Of a DNA stretch of 14,333 nt, positions 1 to 6,788 are shown one piece after another. The DNA comes from Paracoccaceae bacterium (GTDB lineage Bacteria; Pseudomonadota; Alphaproteobacteria; Rhodobacterales; Rhodobacteraceae). Under the pieces are notes generated by a model that saw only the letters and a list, made by a program, of their open reading frames with translations, did not search any database and had not been told where the DNA came from. The stretch is from the NCBI GenBank assembly GCA_003511785.1, contig DOIS01000173.1, positions 1-14,333 on the forward strand, read 5' to 3'. A program made the position numbers and the translations under genes. The first letter of the stretch is position 1, and every line of letters starts with the position of its first letter.

Positions 1-6
1 TTCTGT

Positions 7-51
<45 letters not shown>

Positions 52-55
52 GGCC

Positions 56-81
56 GGTCGGACCGCGCAAGCGGTTCGACC
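56..81. terminator. Stem-loop just after the creatinase stop codon
   Basis: Positions 56-66 pair with 71-81. On the plus strand all 11 pairs form, with one G-U wobble, around a GCAA (GNRA) tetraloop. On the minus strand the wobble becomes an A-C mismatch. The hairpin begins 3 bases past the creatinase stop codon. No U-tract follows on either strand, so it is at best a non-canonical terminator or an mRNA 3'-end stabiliser for creatinase, or the end of a transcript entering from the left. Confidence 0.4.
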
Positions 82-83
82 CC

Positions 84-1292
84 TCACCCCACCACGTTGA
101 ACCCCGGCCCGTAGGGATAGCCGGTGATGTTCTCGGCCCCGTCCTCGGTGATGACGAGGATGTCGTGCTCGCGATAGCCCCCGGCCCCGGGCTGCCCCTC
201 GGGAATGGTCAGCATCGGCTCCATCGAGATCACCATGCCGGGCTGCAACACCGTGTCGATATCCTCGCGCAGCTCCAACCCCGCCTCGCGGCCATAGTAA
301 TGCGACAGGAGGCCGAAGGAATGGCCATAGCCGAAGGTCCGGTAGTGCAGCAGATCGCGCGCGGCGAAGAAGGCGTTGATGTCATGCGTGACCTCGGCGC
401 AGCTTACCCCGGGCCGGAGCCGCGACATGCCATATTCATGGGCCGCCACGTTGGCCTCCCAGATCGCAAGGGAGGCATCGTCCACCTCCCCCGCGAACAT
501 CGTCCGCTCCAGCGCGGTGTAGTAGCCCGAGATCATCGGAAAGGTATTGAGCGACAGGATGTCGCCGCGTTCCAGCTTTCGCGCGGTGACCGGGTTATGC
601 GCCCCGTCGGTGTTGAGCCCGGACTGGAACCAGACCCAGCTGTCGCGGTATTCGGCCTCCGGGAACCGCCGGGCGATCTCCAGCTCCATGGCGTCGCGCC
701 CGGCCATGGCCACGTCGATCTCGCGCGCGCCGATCCGAACCGCGTCGCGGATGGCATGGCCGCCCGCGTCCGCCACCTCGGCGCCGGCGCGGATCAACGC
801 GATCTCGGCGGGCGATTTCATCATGCGCTGGCGCATGGTCGCGGGCGCGAGATCGACCATCGAGAGAGGCTTGAGGAAATCCTCCATCCGGTCGCGCGCC
901 TGCAACGTCAGGTGGTCGCCCTCGTATCCCACGACGCCCCCCTCGCCCGCCACATGGGCCACCGCGCGCCGGAAATTCTCGCGCCGCCAGTCGGTATAGG
1001 TGATGTTGTCGCCAACGCTCCGGCGCCAGGGCTGGCCCGCGTCGATGCCCGCGCTGATGGTGACGCAGTCGGTGTCGGTCACCACCAGCCCATAGGGCCG
1101 ACCGAAGGCGCAGTAGAGAAAGCCCGAGTAATAGGCGATGTTGTGCATCGAGGTGAAAACGGCGGCGGTGGCGCCGGCCTCCTCCATGCGCGCGCGCAGG
1201 CCGGTGAGCCGGGCCTGGTACTCGGCCTCGGCGAAGGGCAGCAGGGCCTTCTCGCCATTATGGACGCGGTGGAAATCGGGACGTTCGGTCAT
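84..1292 (-). CDS. Creatinase (creatine amidinohydrolase, EC 3.5.3.3)
   Basis: This cytoplasmic enzyme hydrolyses creatine to sarcosine and urea. The 402-residue product matches the usual creatinase length of about 400. It has the two-domain layout of the family: an N-terminal creatinase_N domain (about 1-155) and a C-terminal M24 pita-bread domain. The residues known for Pseudomonas putida creatinase fall at identical numbers here: catalytic H232 in DGAHNPVT, E262 in ALERT and E358 in SMEPM. Family signatures WFQSGLNTDGAHNP, RTFGYGHSFG and PGAGGYREHDI are also present. Creatinase is an M24 member that works without the metal site of the peptidases, so an Xaa-Pro peptidase or DddP label would be wrong. 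The start is supported by an AGGAGGG ribosome site 7 bases upstream. The hydrolase gene lies upstream on the same strand with a 149-base gap, so cotranscription is possible. No sarcosine oxidase, urease or creatininase gene is visible in the window. Confidence 0.93.
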   Translation of the reverse strand: MTERPDFHRVHNGEKALLPFAEAEYQARLTGLRARMEEAGATAAVFTSMHNIAYYSGFLYCAFGRPYGLVVTDTDCVTISAGIDAGQPWRRSVGDNITYTDWRRENFRRAVAHVAGEGGVVGYEGDHLTLQARDRMEDFLKPLSMVDLAPATMRQRMMKSPAEIALIRAGAEVADAGGHAIRDAVRIGAREIDVAMAGRDAMELEIARRFPEAEYRDSWVWFQSGLNTDGAHNPVTARKLERGDILSLNTFPMISGYYTALERTMFAGEVDDASLAIWEANVAAHEYGMSRLRPGVSCAEVTHDINAFFAARDLLHYRTFGYGHSFGLLSHYYGREAGLELREDIDTVLQPGMVISMEPMLTIPEGQPGAGGYREHDILVITEDGAENITGYPYGPGFNVVG

Positions 1293-1353
1293 CGCTGACC
1301 CTCCTACTCGGAAAGGCCCCGGCGTTCAGGACGGAGAATGACTAGGGCGCGCG

Positions 1354-1371
1354 CATGCCCGCACGGGCATG
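1354..1371. terminator. 7-bp perfect inverted repeat between the hydrolase and creatinase genes
   Basis: CATGCCC (1354-1360) and GGGCATG (1365-1371) flank a GCAC loop. The 149-base gap (1293-1441) contains nothing else clear except the creatinase ribosome site. There is no U-tract, so this may be a weak terminator or processing hairpin after the hydrolase gene, or a protein-binding palindrome upstream of creatinase. Confidence 0.3.
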
Positions 1372-1441
1372 AGGCGACGCCATCGCCGGCCCCGTGCCAT
1401 TTCTGGCGCGGCCCGCGCGGCAGATCAACGGGTTTCGCGTT

Positions 1442-2227
1442 TTATGAGGTGAGCAGGCGCACCATCGGGCTCATCGGGTCGGTGAGCGGGTCGATCACGT
1501 CGAAATGGTGCCGCCCCGGCGCGATCACCAGATCAGCACTCCAGGCGGTCGAGAGCCAGCGCGCCTGGTCGAGAAAGGCGGGCCGCTCCTCGGCGCCGAC
1601 CCAGACCGCGACTGGCACGGGCAGGCGCTCGACCATGTCCAGCGGGCTTTCGGCGGCGGCCTCGGCTTCGGTCAGCCGAAGGTCGGCGTTCATCGCGGTG
1701 TGCAGGAGCGGGCGCAGGTCCGACAGCGGCGAGATCGGCATGACCAGCGACAGCCGCGCCGCCACCTCCGGCGGCAGCAGCCCCGGCGCCAGCATCCGCG
1801 CCACCAGATGCCCGCCGGCGGAATGCCCGGCCAGCGCGATGGGCCCGCCTGTCTCGGCGGCGATGGCGGTCACGGCGCGTGCGATTTGCGCACTAATGTG
1901 CGATATGCGCACATCCGGGCAGAGATCGTAACCCGGCATCGCCACGGCCCATCCACGCGCCAGGACGCCTGCGGCGAGATGCGACCAGGTGGACGGATCG
2001 AAGGCCCGCCAGTAGCCGCCATGCACGAAGATCACCGTGCCGTGCGCCGTGCCGTTGGGGAGGAACAGGTCGAAGACCTGCCGCGGGCTCGGGCCGTAGG
2101 GCAGGCCCACCTGCGCCCGGTCGTCCAGCCCCGCGCGAAACCCCGACGCGGCCTCGGCCCAGCGAACGGGATACGCATCGGCCCCCGCGATGTAGGCGCC
2201 GTTGGCATAGGCGTCGTCGAAATCCAT
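1442..2227 (-). CDS. Alpha/beta hydrolase, arylformamidase (kynurenine formamidase)-like
   Basis: The 261-residue product is a single alpha/beta-hydrolase domain. HGGYW (69-73) is the oxyanion-hole signature of the Afmid-type arylformamidases. The nucleophile is S136 in GHSAG, and H240 or H241 in GRHHFD is the likely catalytic histidine. The acid is expected in VGAEERPAFL (about 210-219), where the usual Asp position reads Ala-Glu-Glu, so E213 or E214 may serve. LPYGPSPRQVFDLFLP is also typical of the group. By family knowledge the likely reaction is N-formylkynurenine to kynurenine plus formate, in the cytoplasm. A general carboxylesterase remains possible, since no tryptophan dioxygenase or kynureninase lies nearby. 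The reading frame stays open far upstream over gabD, but the ATG at 2227 is chosen because GGGGAGAGG sits just before it and homology begins there. It diverges from gabD and may be cotranscribed with creatinase. Confidence 0.75.
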   Translation of the reverse strand: MDFDDAYANGAYIAGADAYPVRWAEAASGFRAGLDDRAQVGLPYGPSPRQVFDLFLPNGTAHGTVIFVHGGYWRAFDPSTWSHLAAGVLARGWAVAMPGYDLCPDVRISHISAQIARAVTAIAAETGGPIALAGHSAGGHLVARMLAPGLLPPEVAARLSLVMPISPLSDLRPLLHTAMNADLRLTEAEAAAESPLDMVERLPVPVAVWVGAEERPAFLDQARWLSTAWSADLVIAPGRHHFDVIDPLTDPMSPMVRLLTS

Positions 2228-2238
2228 GGCCTCTCCCC

Positions 2239-2258
2239 GCTGCACAATGCTGGACAAT
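2239..2258. promoter_or_regulatory. Tandem 10-bp direct repeat in the hydrolase/gabD divergent spacer
   Basis: GCTGCACAAT and GCTGGACAAT are adjacent and match at 9 of 10 positions. They lie in the 81-bp region between the divergent start codons at 2227 and 2309. The spacing of one helical turn suits side-by-side binding by a regulator. MocR/GabR-type regulators of GABA genes are known to use direct repeats, but no regulator gene is in view, so the assignment is speculative. Confidence 0.35.
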
Positions 2259-2308
2259 CCTGCCCCAACCCGGTTTCCTGCGCGAGTGAAAATCCAAGGG
2301 AGGCCCCC

Positions 2309-3784
2309 ATGCTCGACGACACCACCGATCTCAAATCGCTTCTCTCCGATCCCTCCCTTCTGGAGGCGCGCGCCTATGTGGGCGGACAGTGGATCGACGG
2401 TGACCGGGGCACTTTCGACGTCACCAACCCCGCGCGCGGAGACGTGGTGGCCCAAGTGGCCGATCTCAGCCGCGAGCAGGTCGCCGATGCCATCGACCAG
2501 GCGGTGGCCGCGCAGAAGGACTGGGCCGCCTTCACCGGCAAGGAACGCGCCGCGATCCTGCGCAAGTGGTTCGACCTGATGATGGAAAACGCCGACGACC
2601 TGGCGACCATCCTGACCGCCGAGCAGGGCAAGCCCCATGCCGAGGCCAAGGGTGAAATCGTCTATGGCGCCTCCTTCGTCGAGTTCTTCGGCGAAGAAGC
2701 CAAGCGGGTTTATGGCGAGACCATTCCCGGCCACCAGCGCGACAAGCGCATCATGGTGATGAAACAGCCCATCGGGGTGGCCGCGTCGATCACGCCGTGG
2801 AATTTCCCCAACGCGATGATCACACGCAAGGCCGCCCCGGCGCTGGCGGTGGGCTGTGCCTTCGTCGCGCGCCCGGCAAAGGAAACCCCGCTCTCGGCCA
2901 CGGCGCTGGCGGTGCTGGCGGACCGGGCGGGCATTCCCGCCGGCGTGTTCAACGTGGTGACCTCATCCTCGGCCAGCGAGATCGGCAAGGAATTCTGCGA
3001 GAACCCCGGAATCCGCAAGCTGACCTTCACCGGCTCGACCGAAGTGGGGCGCATCCTGCTGAAACAGGCCGCCGACCAGGTGCTGAAATGCTCGATGGAA
3101 CTGGGCGGCAACGCGCCCTTCATCGTGTTCGACGATGCCGATCTCGACGCGGCGGTCGAGGGCGCGATGCTGTGCAAGTTCCGCAACAACGGCCAGACCT
3201 GCGTCTGCGCAAACCGCATCTACGTGCAGGCCGGCGTCTATGACGCCTTCGCCGAGAAGCTGGCCGCGGCGATGGACCGGCTGAAGGTGGGCGACGGTCT
3301 GGAAGACGGCGTGACCACCGGCCCGCTCATCAACCAGGAGGCGGTGGACAAGGTGCTGGAGCATCTGGGCGATGTCACCGCCAAGGGCGGGCAGGTCGTC
3401 AAGGGCGGCGACAGGCACGCGCTGGGCGGGTCGTTCTTTCAGCCGACGCTGGTGACCGGCGTCACGCAGGACATGGCGGTGGCCAAGGAAGAGACCTTCG
3501 GGCCGCTTGCGCCGCTCTTCAAGTTCGAGGACGTGGACGAGGTGATCGGGATGGCCAACGACACGATCTTCGGGCTGGCCGCCTATTTTTATGCCAAGGA
3601 CCTGAGCCGCGTTTACAAGGTGGCCGAGGCGCTGGAATACGGCATCGTGGGGGTCAACACCGGGATCATCTCGACCGAGGTGGGTCCGTTCGGCGGGGTC
3701 AAGCAATCCGGCCTGGGCCGCGAGGGCAGCCATCACGGGATCGAGGACTACCTCGAGATGAAATATGTCTGCATGAGCGTCTGA
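2309..3784 (+). CDS. gabD: NAD(P)-dependent succinate-semialdehyde dehydrogenase
   Basis: This cytoplasmic enzyme oxidises succinate semialdehyde to succinate, the last step of GABA degradation into the TCA cycle. The 491-residue product covers the full aldehyde dehydrogenase fold. The cofactor-side motif TPWNFP carries N165, and FTGSTEVG follows at 240-247. The general base is E264 in MELGGNAP and the nucleophile is C298 in NNGQTCVCANR. The CxC pair (C298, C300) and FGGVKQSGLGREG near the C-terminus are typical of GabD-type enzymes and separate it from betaine aldehyde dehydrogenases. The ATG at 2309 has an AAGGGAGG ribosome site. The frame extends upstream across the hydrolase gene, but that part is the antisense shadow of the divergent gene. 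No GABA transaminase is in the window, so glutarate semialdehyde or another semialdehyde remains a possible substrate. Confidence 0.9.
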   Translation: MLDDTTDLKSLLSDPSLLEARAYVGGQWIDGDRGTFDVTNPARGDVVAQVADLSREQVADAIDQAVAAQKDWAAFTGKERAAILRKWFDLMMENADDLATILTAEQGKPHAEAKGEIVYGASFVEFFGEEAKRVYGETIPGHQRDKRIMVMKQPIGVAASITPWNFPNAMITRKAAPALAVGCAFVARPAKETPLSATALAVLADRAGIPAGVFNVVTSSSASEIGKEFCENPGIRKLTFTGSTEVGRILLKQAADQVLKCSMELGGNAPFIVFDDADLDAAVEGAMLCKFRNNGQTCVCANRIYVQAGVYDAFAEKLAAAMDRLKVGDGLEDGVTTGPLINQEAVDKVLEHLGDVTAKGGQVVKGGDRHALGGSFFQPTLVTGVTQDMAVAKEETFGPLAPLFKFEDVDEVIGMANDTIFGLAAYFYAKDLSRVYKVAEALEYGIVGVNTGIISTEVGPFGGVKQSGLGREGSHHGIEDYLEMKYVCMSV

Positions 3785-3799
3785 GCGCGTCATATGAAA

Positions 3800-3829
3800 G
3801 CGCCCCGCTTCCGAAAGGAGGCGGGGCGC
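3800..3829. terminator. 13-bp hairpin with GAAA loop after gabD
   Basis: Positions 3800-3812 pair with 3817-3829, with one T-G wobble, around a GAAA tetraloop. It begins 16 bases past the gabD stop codon, in the convergent space with the heat-shock gene. There is no U-run on the plus strand, while the minus strand continues with TTTCAT. It likely ends or stabilises gabD mRNA and may act on both strands. Confidence 0.6.
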
Positions 3830-3848
3830 ACGAGGCAGGCCCGGAGGG

Positions 3849-3866
3849 AAAAACGGGCTTGGCCCG
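3849..3866 (-). terminator. Intrinsic terminator of the small heat-shock gene
   Basis: On the minus strand CGGGC-CAA-GCCCG is followed at once by TTTTT (plus-strand 3849-3853). This is the classic hairpin plus U-tract, 45 bases past the stop codon of the small heat-shock gene. It is one of the few hairpins in the window with a real U-run. Confidence 0.7.
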
Positions 3867-3910
3867 AACCGGACCCGGTCAACCCGGGCCGATCCGAGGT
3901 CGGGTGCCGA

Positions 3911-4378
3911 TCAATTGACCGATTTGGCGTTCTCGCCCCGGTTTTCCAGGGCGGGAGCGGCGTTGATCTCGATCCGGCGCGGTTTCAGCGTCTCGGGCAT
4001 CTCGCGCACCAGGTCGATATGCAGCATGCCGTTCTCGTGGCTGGCTCCGGTCACGCGCACGTGGTCGGCCAAGGTGAACCGACGCTCGAAGGCGCGGGTG
4101 GCGATGCCGCGATGCAGCCAGGTCTTCTCGCCGTCCTCCTCGGCCTTGCGGGCCGCGACGACGAGGGTGTGCTCCTTCACCTCGACCGACAGATCGTCCT
4201 CGGCGAAGCCCGCCACGGCGATCGAGATGCGATAGGCATCGTCGGCGGTCTTCTCGATGTTGTAGGGCGGATAGCTGGGTTGGCTGACCTCGTTGGTCAG
4301 AACCCGGTCCATCAAGTCGGCGATCTGGTCGAAGCCGATGGCGGCACGGTGAAGCGGGGTGAAATCGAAGCTTCTCAT
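3911..4378 (-). CDS. Small heat-shock protein, Hsp20/IbpA family (class A)
   Basis: This is an ATP-independent cytoplasmic chaperone that holds unfolding proteins for DnaK and ClpB. The 155-residue product has an alpha-crystallin domain from about 36 to 130. It opens with YPPYNIE, typical of the class A (IbpA-like) sHsps of rhizobia and other alphaproteobacteria, and contains the conserved NGML (117-120) near the domain end. The C-terminal RRIEINA supplies the I-x-I motif (I136, I138) used in oligomer assembly. The frame is open upstream over the protease gene, but the ATG at 4378 fits because GAGGA lies 7 bases before it and the chaperone homology starts there. Regulation appears two-layered: an RpoH promoter at 4477-4505 and a ROSE-type RNA thermometer that traps the ribosome site. 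An intrinsic terminator follows at 3849-3866, so the unit can be monocistronic. Confidence 0.93.
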   Translation of the reverse strand: MRSFDFTPLHRAAIGFDQIADLMDRVLTNEVSQPSYPPYNIEKTADDAYRISIAVAGFAEDDLSVEVKEHTLVVAARKAEEDGEKTWLHRGIATRAFERRFTLADHVRVTGASHENGMLHIDLVREMPETLKPRRIEINAAPALENRGENAKSVN

Positions 4379-4383
4379 GGTCG

Positions 4384-4447
4384 TATCCTCATTTGAGCGA
4401 TAGCGGTTATGGCCCTCCCGTCGGGGACGGGCCGTCTGACATGACGG
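4384..4447 (-). ncRNA. ROSE-type RNA thermometer in the 5' UTR of the small heat-shock gene
   Basis: On the minus strand, TATCGCTC (4402-4395) folds onto the ribosome site GAGGATA (4390-4384) with loop AAAT. All positions pair except one bulged G. The pairing UC(G)CU against AGGA is exactly the UYGCU/Shine-Dalgarno arrangement that defines ROSE elements. Two further hairpins lie upstream in the leader: CCCGTC/GACGGG (4417-4431) and CCGTC/GACGG (4432-4447). This matches the ROSE layout of constitutive 5' hairpins plus a labile 3' hairpin. The predicted leader of about 92 bases is within the usual range. The expected action is translation block at low temperature and melting on heat shock. The fold was derived by eye. 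Confidence 0.7.
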
Positions 4448-4476
4448 ACCCCGGTTGCGGCGATCCGACGCGGCAG

Positions 4477-4505
4477 AAATGGGAAGCGTGGGGGCCGGTT
4501 TCAAC
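4477..4505 (-). promoter_or_regulatory. RpoH (sigma-32) promoter for the small heat-shock gene
   Basis: On the minus strand GTTGAAA (4505-4499) is followed after 14 bases by TCCCATTT (4484-4477). The known sigma-32 consensus is CTTGAAA, 11-16 bases, CCCCATNT, so each box differs at one position. The start point would be near 4470. The -35 box overlaps the stop codon of the upstream protease gene (4501-4503). Confidence 0.7.
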
Positions 4506-5319
4506 CCCCGCCGGGACGCACGAACTTGGCCCCGATGTCGCCTCGCGCGCCGCCCACCTTGACCCGGCCCGCGCCGGGCGGCACCTCGGCAAAGCCGCGC
4601 CCGGCCGCCAGCTCGCGGCGCAGCACGGCGAGCGGTTCGTCCAGCGCTGTGCCCAGCGCCACGCGCGCGCCGCGCAACTCGGCCTTGGCCGAGACCACCG
4701 AGACGATGCGCGGCGTGCCGTCGGCGAAGGTGAAGACCGGCGCGCCCGAGGCCCCGAAATCCACATCGCAGGACATCACCAGGATGCCGCGCTGCCGGGC
4801 CATCACGTCGCAGACCTGTTGCAGGCTGGGCGCCTCGGCCCGGTCCTTGGCATAGGAGACCACGCCCACGTTGTCGCCACGCCTCGGCCGGTCGGCGGTC
4901 GCGAAGGGGATGACCGAGGTGTTGCGGATCGGGCGTTGCAACTCGAGCAGCGCCACGTCGTTGCGCACCCGATCGTGGCTCACGTCGCCGTCGTAGACAT
5001 AGTCGGGATGCACCACGGCGCGGCGCACCAGCCGATAGGCCGAGGCCCGCCCGTTGCGCCAGCCGGCCAGGAATTCGATCGTGGAATGGTCGATTCGCGC
5101 CTTGGTCCGGCTGTCGTAAAGACAATGCGCTGCCGTCAGCACCAGGTCGGGCGCGATCAGCGCGCCGGTGCAGAATCCCCTCCCATTGATGTCGAGCCGC
5201 CCGACAGCCTCCCAGGCACGGCCCGATTCGGTGGTGTCGAGTGTCTGCAAACGGCTTTCCTCGGCCCCGGCGCCCATCGGCGCAAGGCAGATTGCGAGTA
5301 TGGCCAGCAATTTGCGCAT
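4501..5319 (-). CDS. Secreted trypsin-like (S1/V8-like) serine peptidase
   Basis: The 272-residue product starts with a signal peptide: charged MRK, hydrophobic core LLAILAICLAPMG and a likely cut after AGA at residue 19. It should therefore act in the periplasm or outside the cell. The catalytic triad is visible as H65 in LTAAHC, D121 in NDVALLEL and S191 in GASGAP. C50-C66 and C170-C184 are plausible disulfides. The serine motif lacks the Asp of GDSGGP, whose salt bridge activates true trypsin zymogens. This favours the bacterial V8-like group, which is active without that switch. The substrate is unknown. A Gly/Arg-rich tail follows the domain (about 240-272). The start is supported by AAAGGGG upstream. 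The heat-shock gene lies downstream on the same strand with no strong terminator between, so some readthrough is possible. Confidence 0.85.
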   Translation of the reverse strand: MRKLLAILAICLAPMGAGAEESRLQTLDTTESGRAWEAVGRLDINGRGFCTGALIAPDLVLTAAHCLYDSRTKARIDHSTIEFLAGWRNGRASAYRLVRRAVVHPDYVYDGDVSHDRVRNDVALLELQRPIRNTSVIPFATADRPRRGDNVGVVSYAKDRAEAPSLQQVCDVMARQRGILVMSCDVDFGASGAPVFTFADGTPRIVSVVSAKAELRGARVALGTALDEPLAVLRRELAAGRGFAEVPPGAGRVKVGGARGDIGAKFVRPGGG

Positions 5320-5344
5320 TCGACAGCCCCTTTGCCAAATCCTC

Positions 5345-5388
5345 TTGCCCTGCGGGGGTAGTGTGCCGCTGCGGCGAAATTAGGGCAA
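5345..5388. terminator. Inverted repeat between glcF and the protease gene
   Basis: TTGCCCT (5345-5351) pairs with AGGGCAA (5382-5388) across a GC-rich centre that contains a smaller CCGC/GCGG fold. It lies in the 80-bp gap after the glcF stop codon and before the protease start. It may be a factor-dependent terminator of the glc operon or part of the protease promoter region. There is no U-tract. Confidence 0.3.
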
Positions 5389-5399
5389 ATGCGGGGCGA

Positions 5400-6788
5400 T
5401 CACCGTAGCATCGGCACCGACTGCGCCGACGTCCCGTCGCGATCGAGCGCCGGCGGGCGCGGCCCGCCGGTGGCCCAGTCGAGCAATTCCACCGTGTGAA
5501 CCACCGGCAGCTCGGTCCCCGACCCGATCTGCATCATGCAACCGATATTGCCCGCGGCGATGATCTCGGGGGCCTTGGCCTCGAGCGTGCGGATCTTGCG
5601 GTCCTTCAGCTTGGCCGAGATCTCGGGCTGCATCAGGTTGTAGGTCCCGGCCGAGCCGCAGCACAGATGGCTGTCGGCGGGCTCGACCACGCGAAAGCCC
5701 GCGCGTTTCAGCAGGTCCTTGGGCGCGCTCTTGATCTTCTGGCCATGTTGCAGCGAGCAGGCGGCGTGATAGGCCACCACCGGCCCCTGCCCTTCGGGCG
5801 GAATGGCGGGCGCGTCGATGCCGGCGATCTCGCTCTTCGCGGTGTTGCGGGTGAAGGCCGGGTCGCCCTCGGGCAGCAACTCGACCAGGAGTTCCGAGAC
5901 ATCGCAGGCGATTTCGGACACGCGTGCCGCGTCCCCGGCCAGCGCCTCGTTTCGGAACATGTGGCCGTAATCCTTGACCATGGTGCCGCAGCCAGAGGTG
6001 TTGATGACGATGGCGTCGAGCCCCGCGCCGTCCATCTCGTCGGCCCAGGCCCGGATGTTCTTCGCGGCCGTGGCGTGGCTCTCGCCGGTCTTGCCCATGT
6101 GGTGAGTGAGCGCCCCGCAGCAGCCCGCGCCGCGGGCCACCACCACCTCGCAGCCCAGGCGGGTCAGCAGGCGGATGGTGGCGTCGTTGATGTCGGTGTT
6201 CAGCGCCTTCTGCGCGCAGCCGGTCATCAGCGCCACCCGCTTGCGGCGCGGGCCTTGGGGCGCGAAGCTTTGCGGGTCGTCGTTGCGGCTGACGGGCGGG
6301 ATGTGCTTCGGCGCCATATCCAGCATGGCGCGCAGCCTTGCATCGGGGATCAGGCGGCGGAACGGGCGACCGATCTTGGCACCCAGGAGCGCCAGCCGGA
6401 ACCGCGTGGGATAGGGCAGGATGCGGGCGAGAATCCAGCGCAGGGCGCGGTCGTGCCAGGGGCGTCGGTAGCGTTGCTCGATATACTCGCGCGCGTGGTC
6501 CACGAGATGCATGTAATTCACGCCGGAGGGACAGGTGGTCATGCAGGCCAGGCAGGACAGGCAGCGGTCGATATGCGTCACGGTAAGCGGGTCGGGGTCG
6601 CGGTCGTTCTCAAGCATGTCCTTGATCAGGTAGATGCGCCCGCGCGGGCTGTCCAACTCGTCGCCCAGCACCTGGTAGGTGGGACAGGTCGCGGTGCAGA
6701 ACCCGCAATGCACGCAGGCGCGCAGGATCTCGTTGGACCGTTGGATGGCGGGGTCCTGCAACTGCTCGGGAGAAAACGTCGTCTGCAT
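5400..6788 (-). CDS. glcF: Glycolate oxidase iron-sulfur subunit GlcF
   Basis: GlcF is the electron-transfer subunit of membrane-associated glycolate oxidase (GlcDEF), which converts glycolate to glyoxylate and passes electrons to the respiratory chain. Two 4Fe-4S ferredoxin-like motifs are at C25/C28/C31/C35 and C76/C79/C82/C86. Two CCG domains follow, with key cysteines at C223-C224 (GAGCCG) and C376-C377 (HLCCGSAG), plus SGCGTM and HAACSLQHG. This is the standard GlcF order. At 462 residues it is somewhat longer than the Escherichia coli protein (about 407), partly because of a C-terminal tail after HTVELLDWA. Its ATG overlaps the glcE stop codon by one base (TGATG), so translation is probably coupled. 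Confidence 0.95.
   Translation of the reverse strand: MQTTFSPEQLQDPAIQRSNEILRACVHCGFCTATCPTYQVLGDELDSPRGRIYLIKDMLENDRDPDPLTVTHIDRCLSCLACMTTCPSGVNYMHLVDHAREYIEQRYRRPWHDRALRWILARILPYPTRFRLALLGAKIGRPFRRLIPDARLRAMLDMAPKHIPPVSRNDDPQSFAPQGPRRKRVALMTGCAQKALNTDINDATIRLLTRLGCEVVVARGAGCCGALTHHMGKTGESHATAAKNIRAWADEMDGAGLDAIVINTSGCGTMVKDYGHMFRNEALAGDAARVSEIACDVSELLVELLPEGDPAFTRNTAKSEIAGIDAPAIPPEGQGPVVAYHAACSLQHGQKIKSAPKDLLKRAGFRVVEPADSHLCCGSAGTYNLMQPEISAKLKDRKIRTLEAKAPEIIAAGNIGCMMQIGSGTELPVVHTVELLDWATGGPRPPALDRDGTSAQSVPMLR

Noticed and set aside
84..1292. Xaa-Pro peptidase or DMSP lyase (DddP), other M24-fold candidates
   Set aside because: Creatinase catalytic residues and signatures align position for position, and the M24 metal ligands expected for peptidases are not the pattern seen.
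165..1298. Long plus-strand ORF opposite creatinase
   Set aside because: It is rich in His, Arg, Gly and Pro, has no recognisable domain, and is the antisense of a gene with all catalytic residues intact. High GC makes such shadows common.
1505..2308. N-terminal extension of gabD by about 270 codons
   Set aside because: It lies antisense to the hydrolase gene and has shadow-like composition. The ATG at 2309 has a strong ribosome site, and aldehyde dehydrogenase homology starts there.
2228..2734. N-terminal extension of the alpha/beta hydrolase
   Set aside because: It is the antisense of gabD, while the ATG at 2227 has a good ribosome site and gives the normal family length.
4379..5338. Apparent protease-region/Hsp20 fusion in one minus-strand frame
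   Set aside because: The upstream part is a frame-shifted shadow of the protease gene. The promoter, thermometer and ribosome site all place the chaperone start at 4378.
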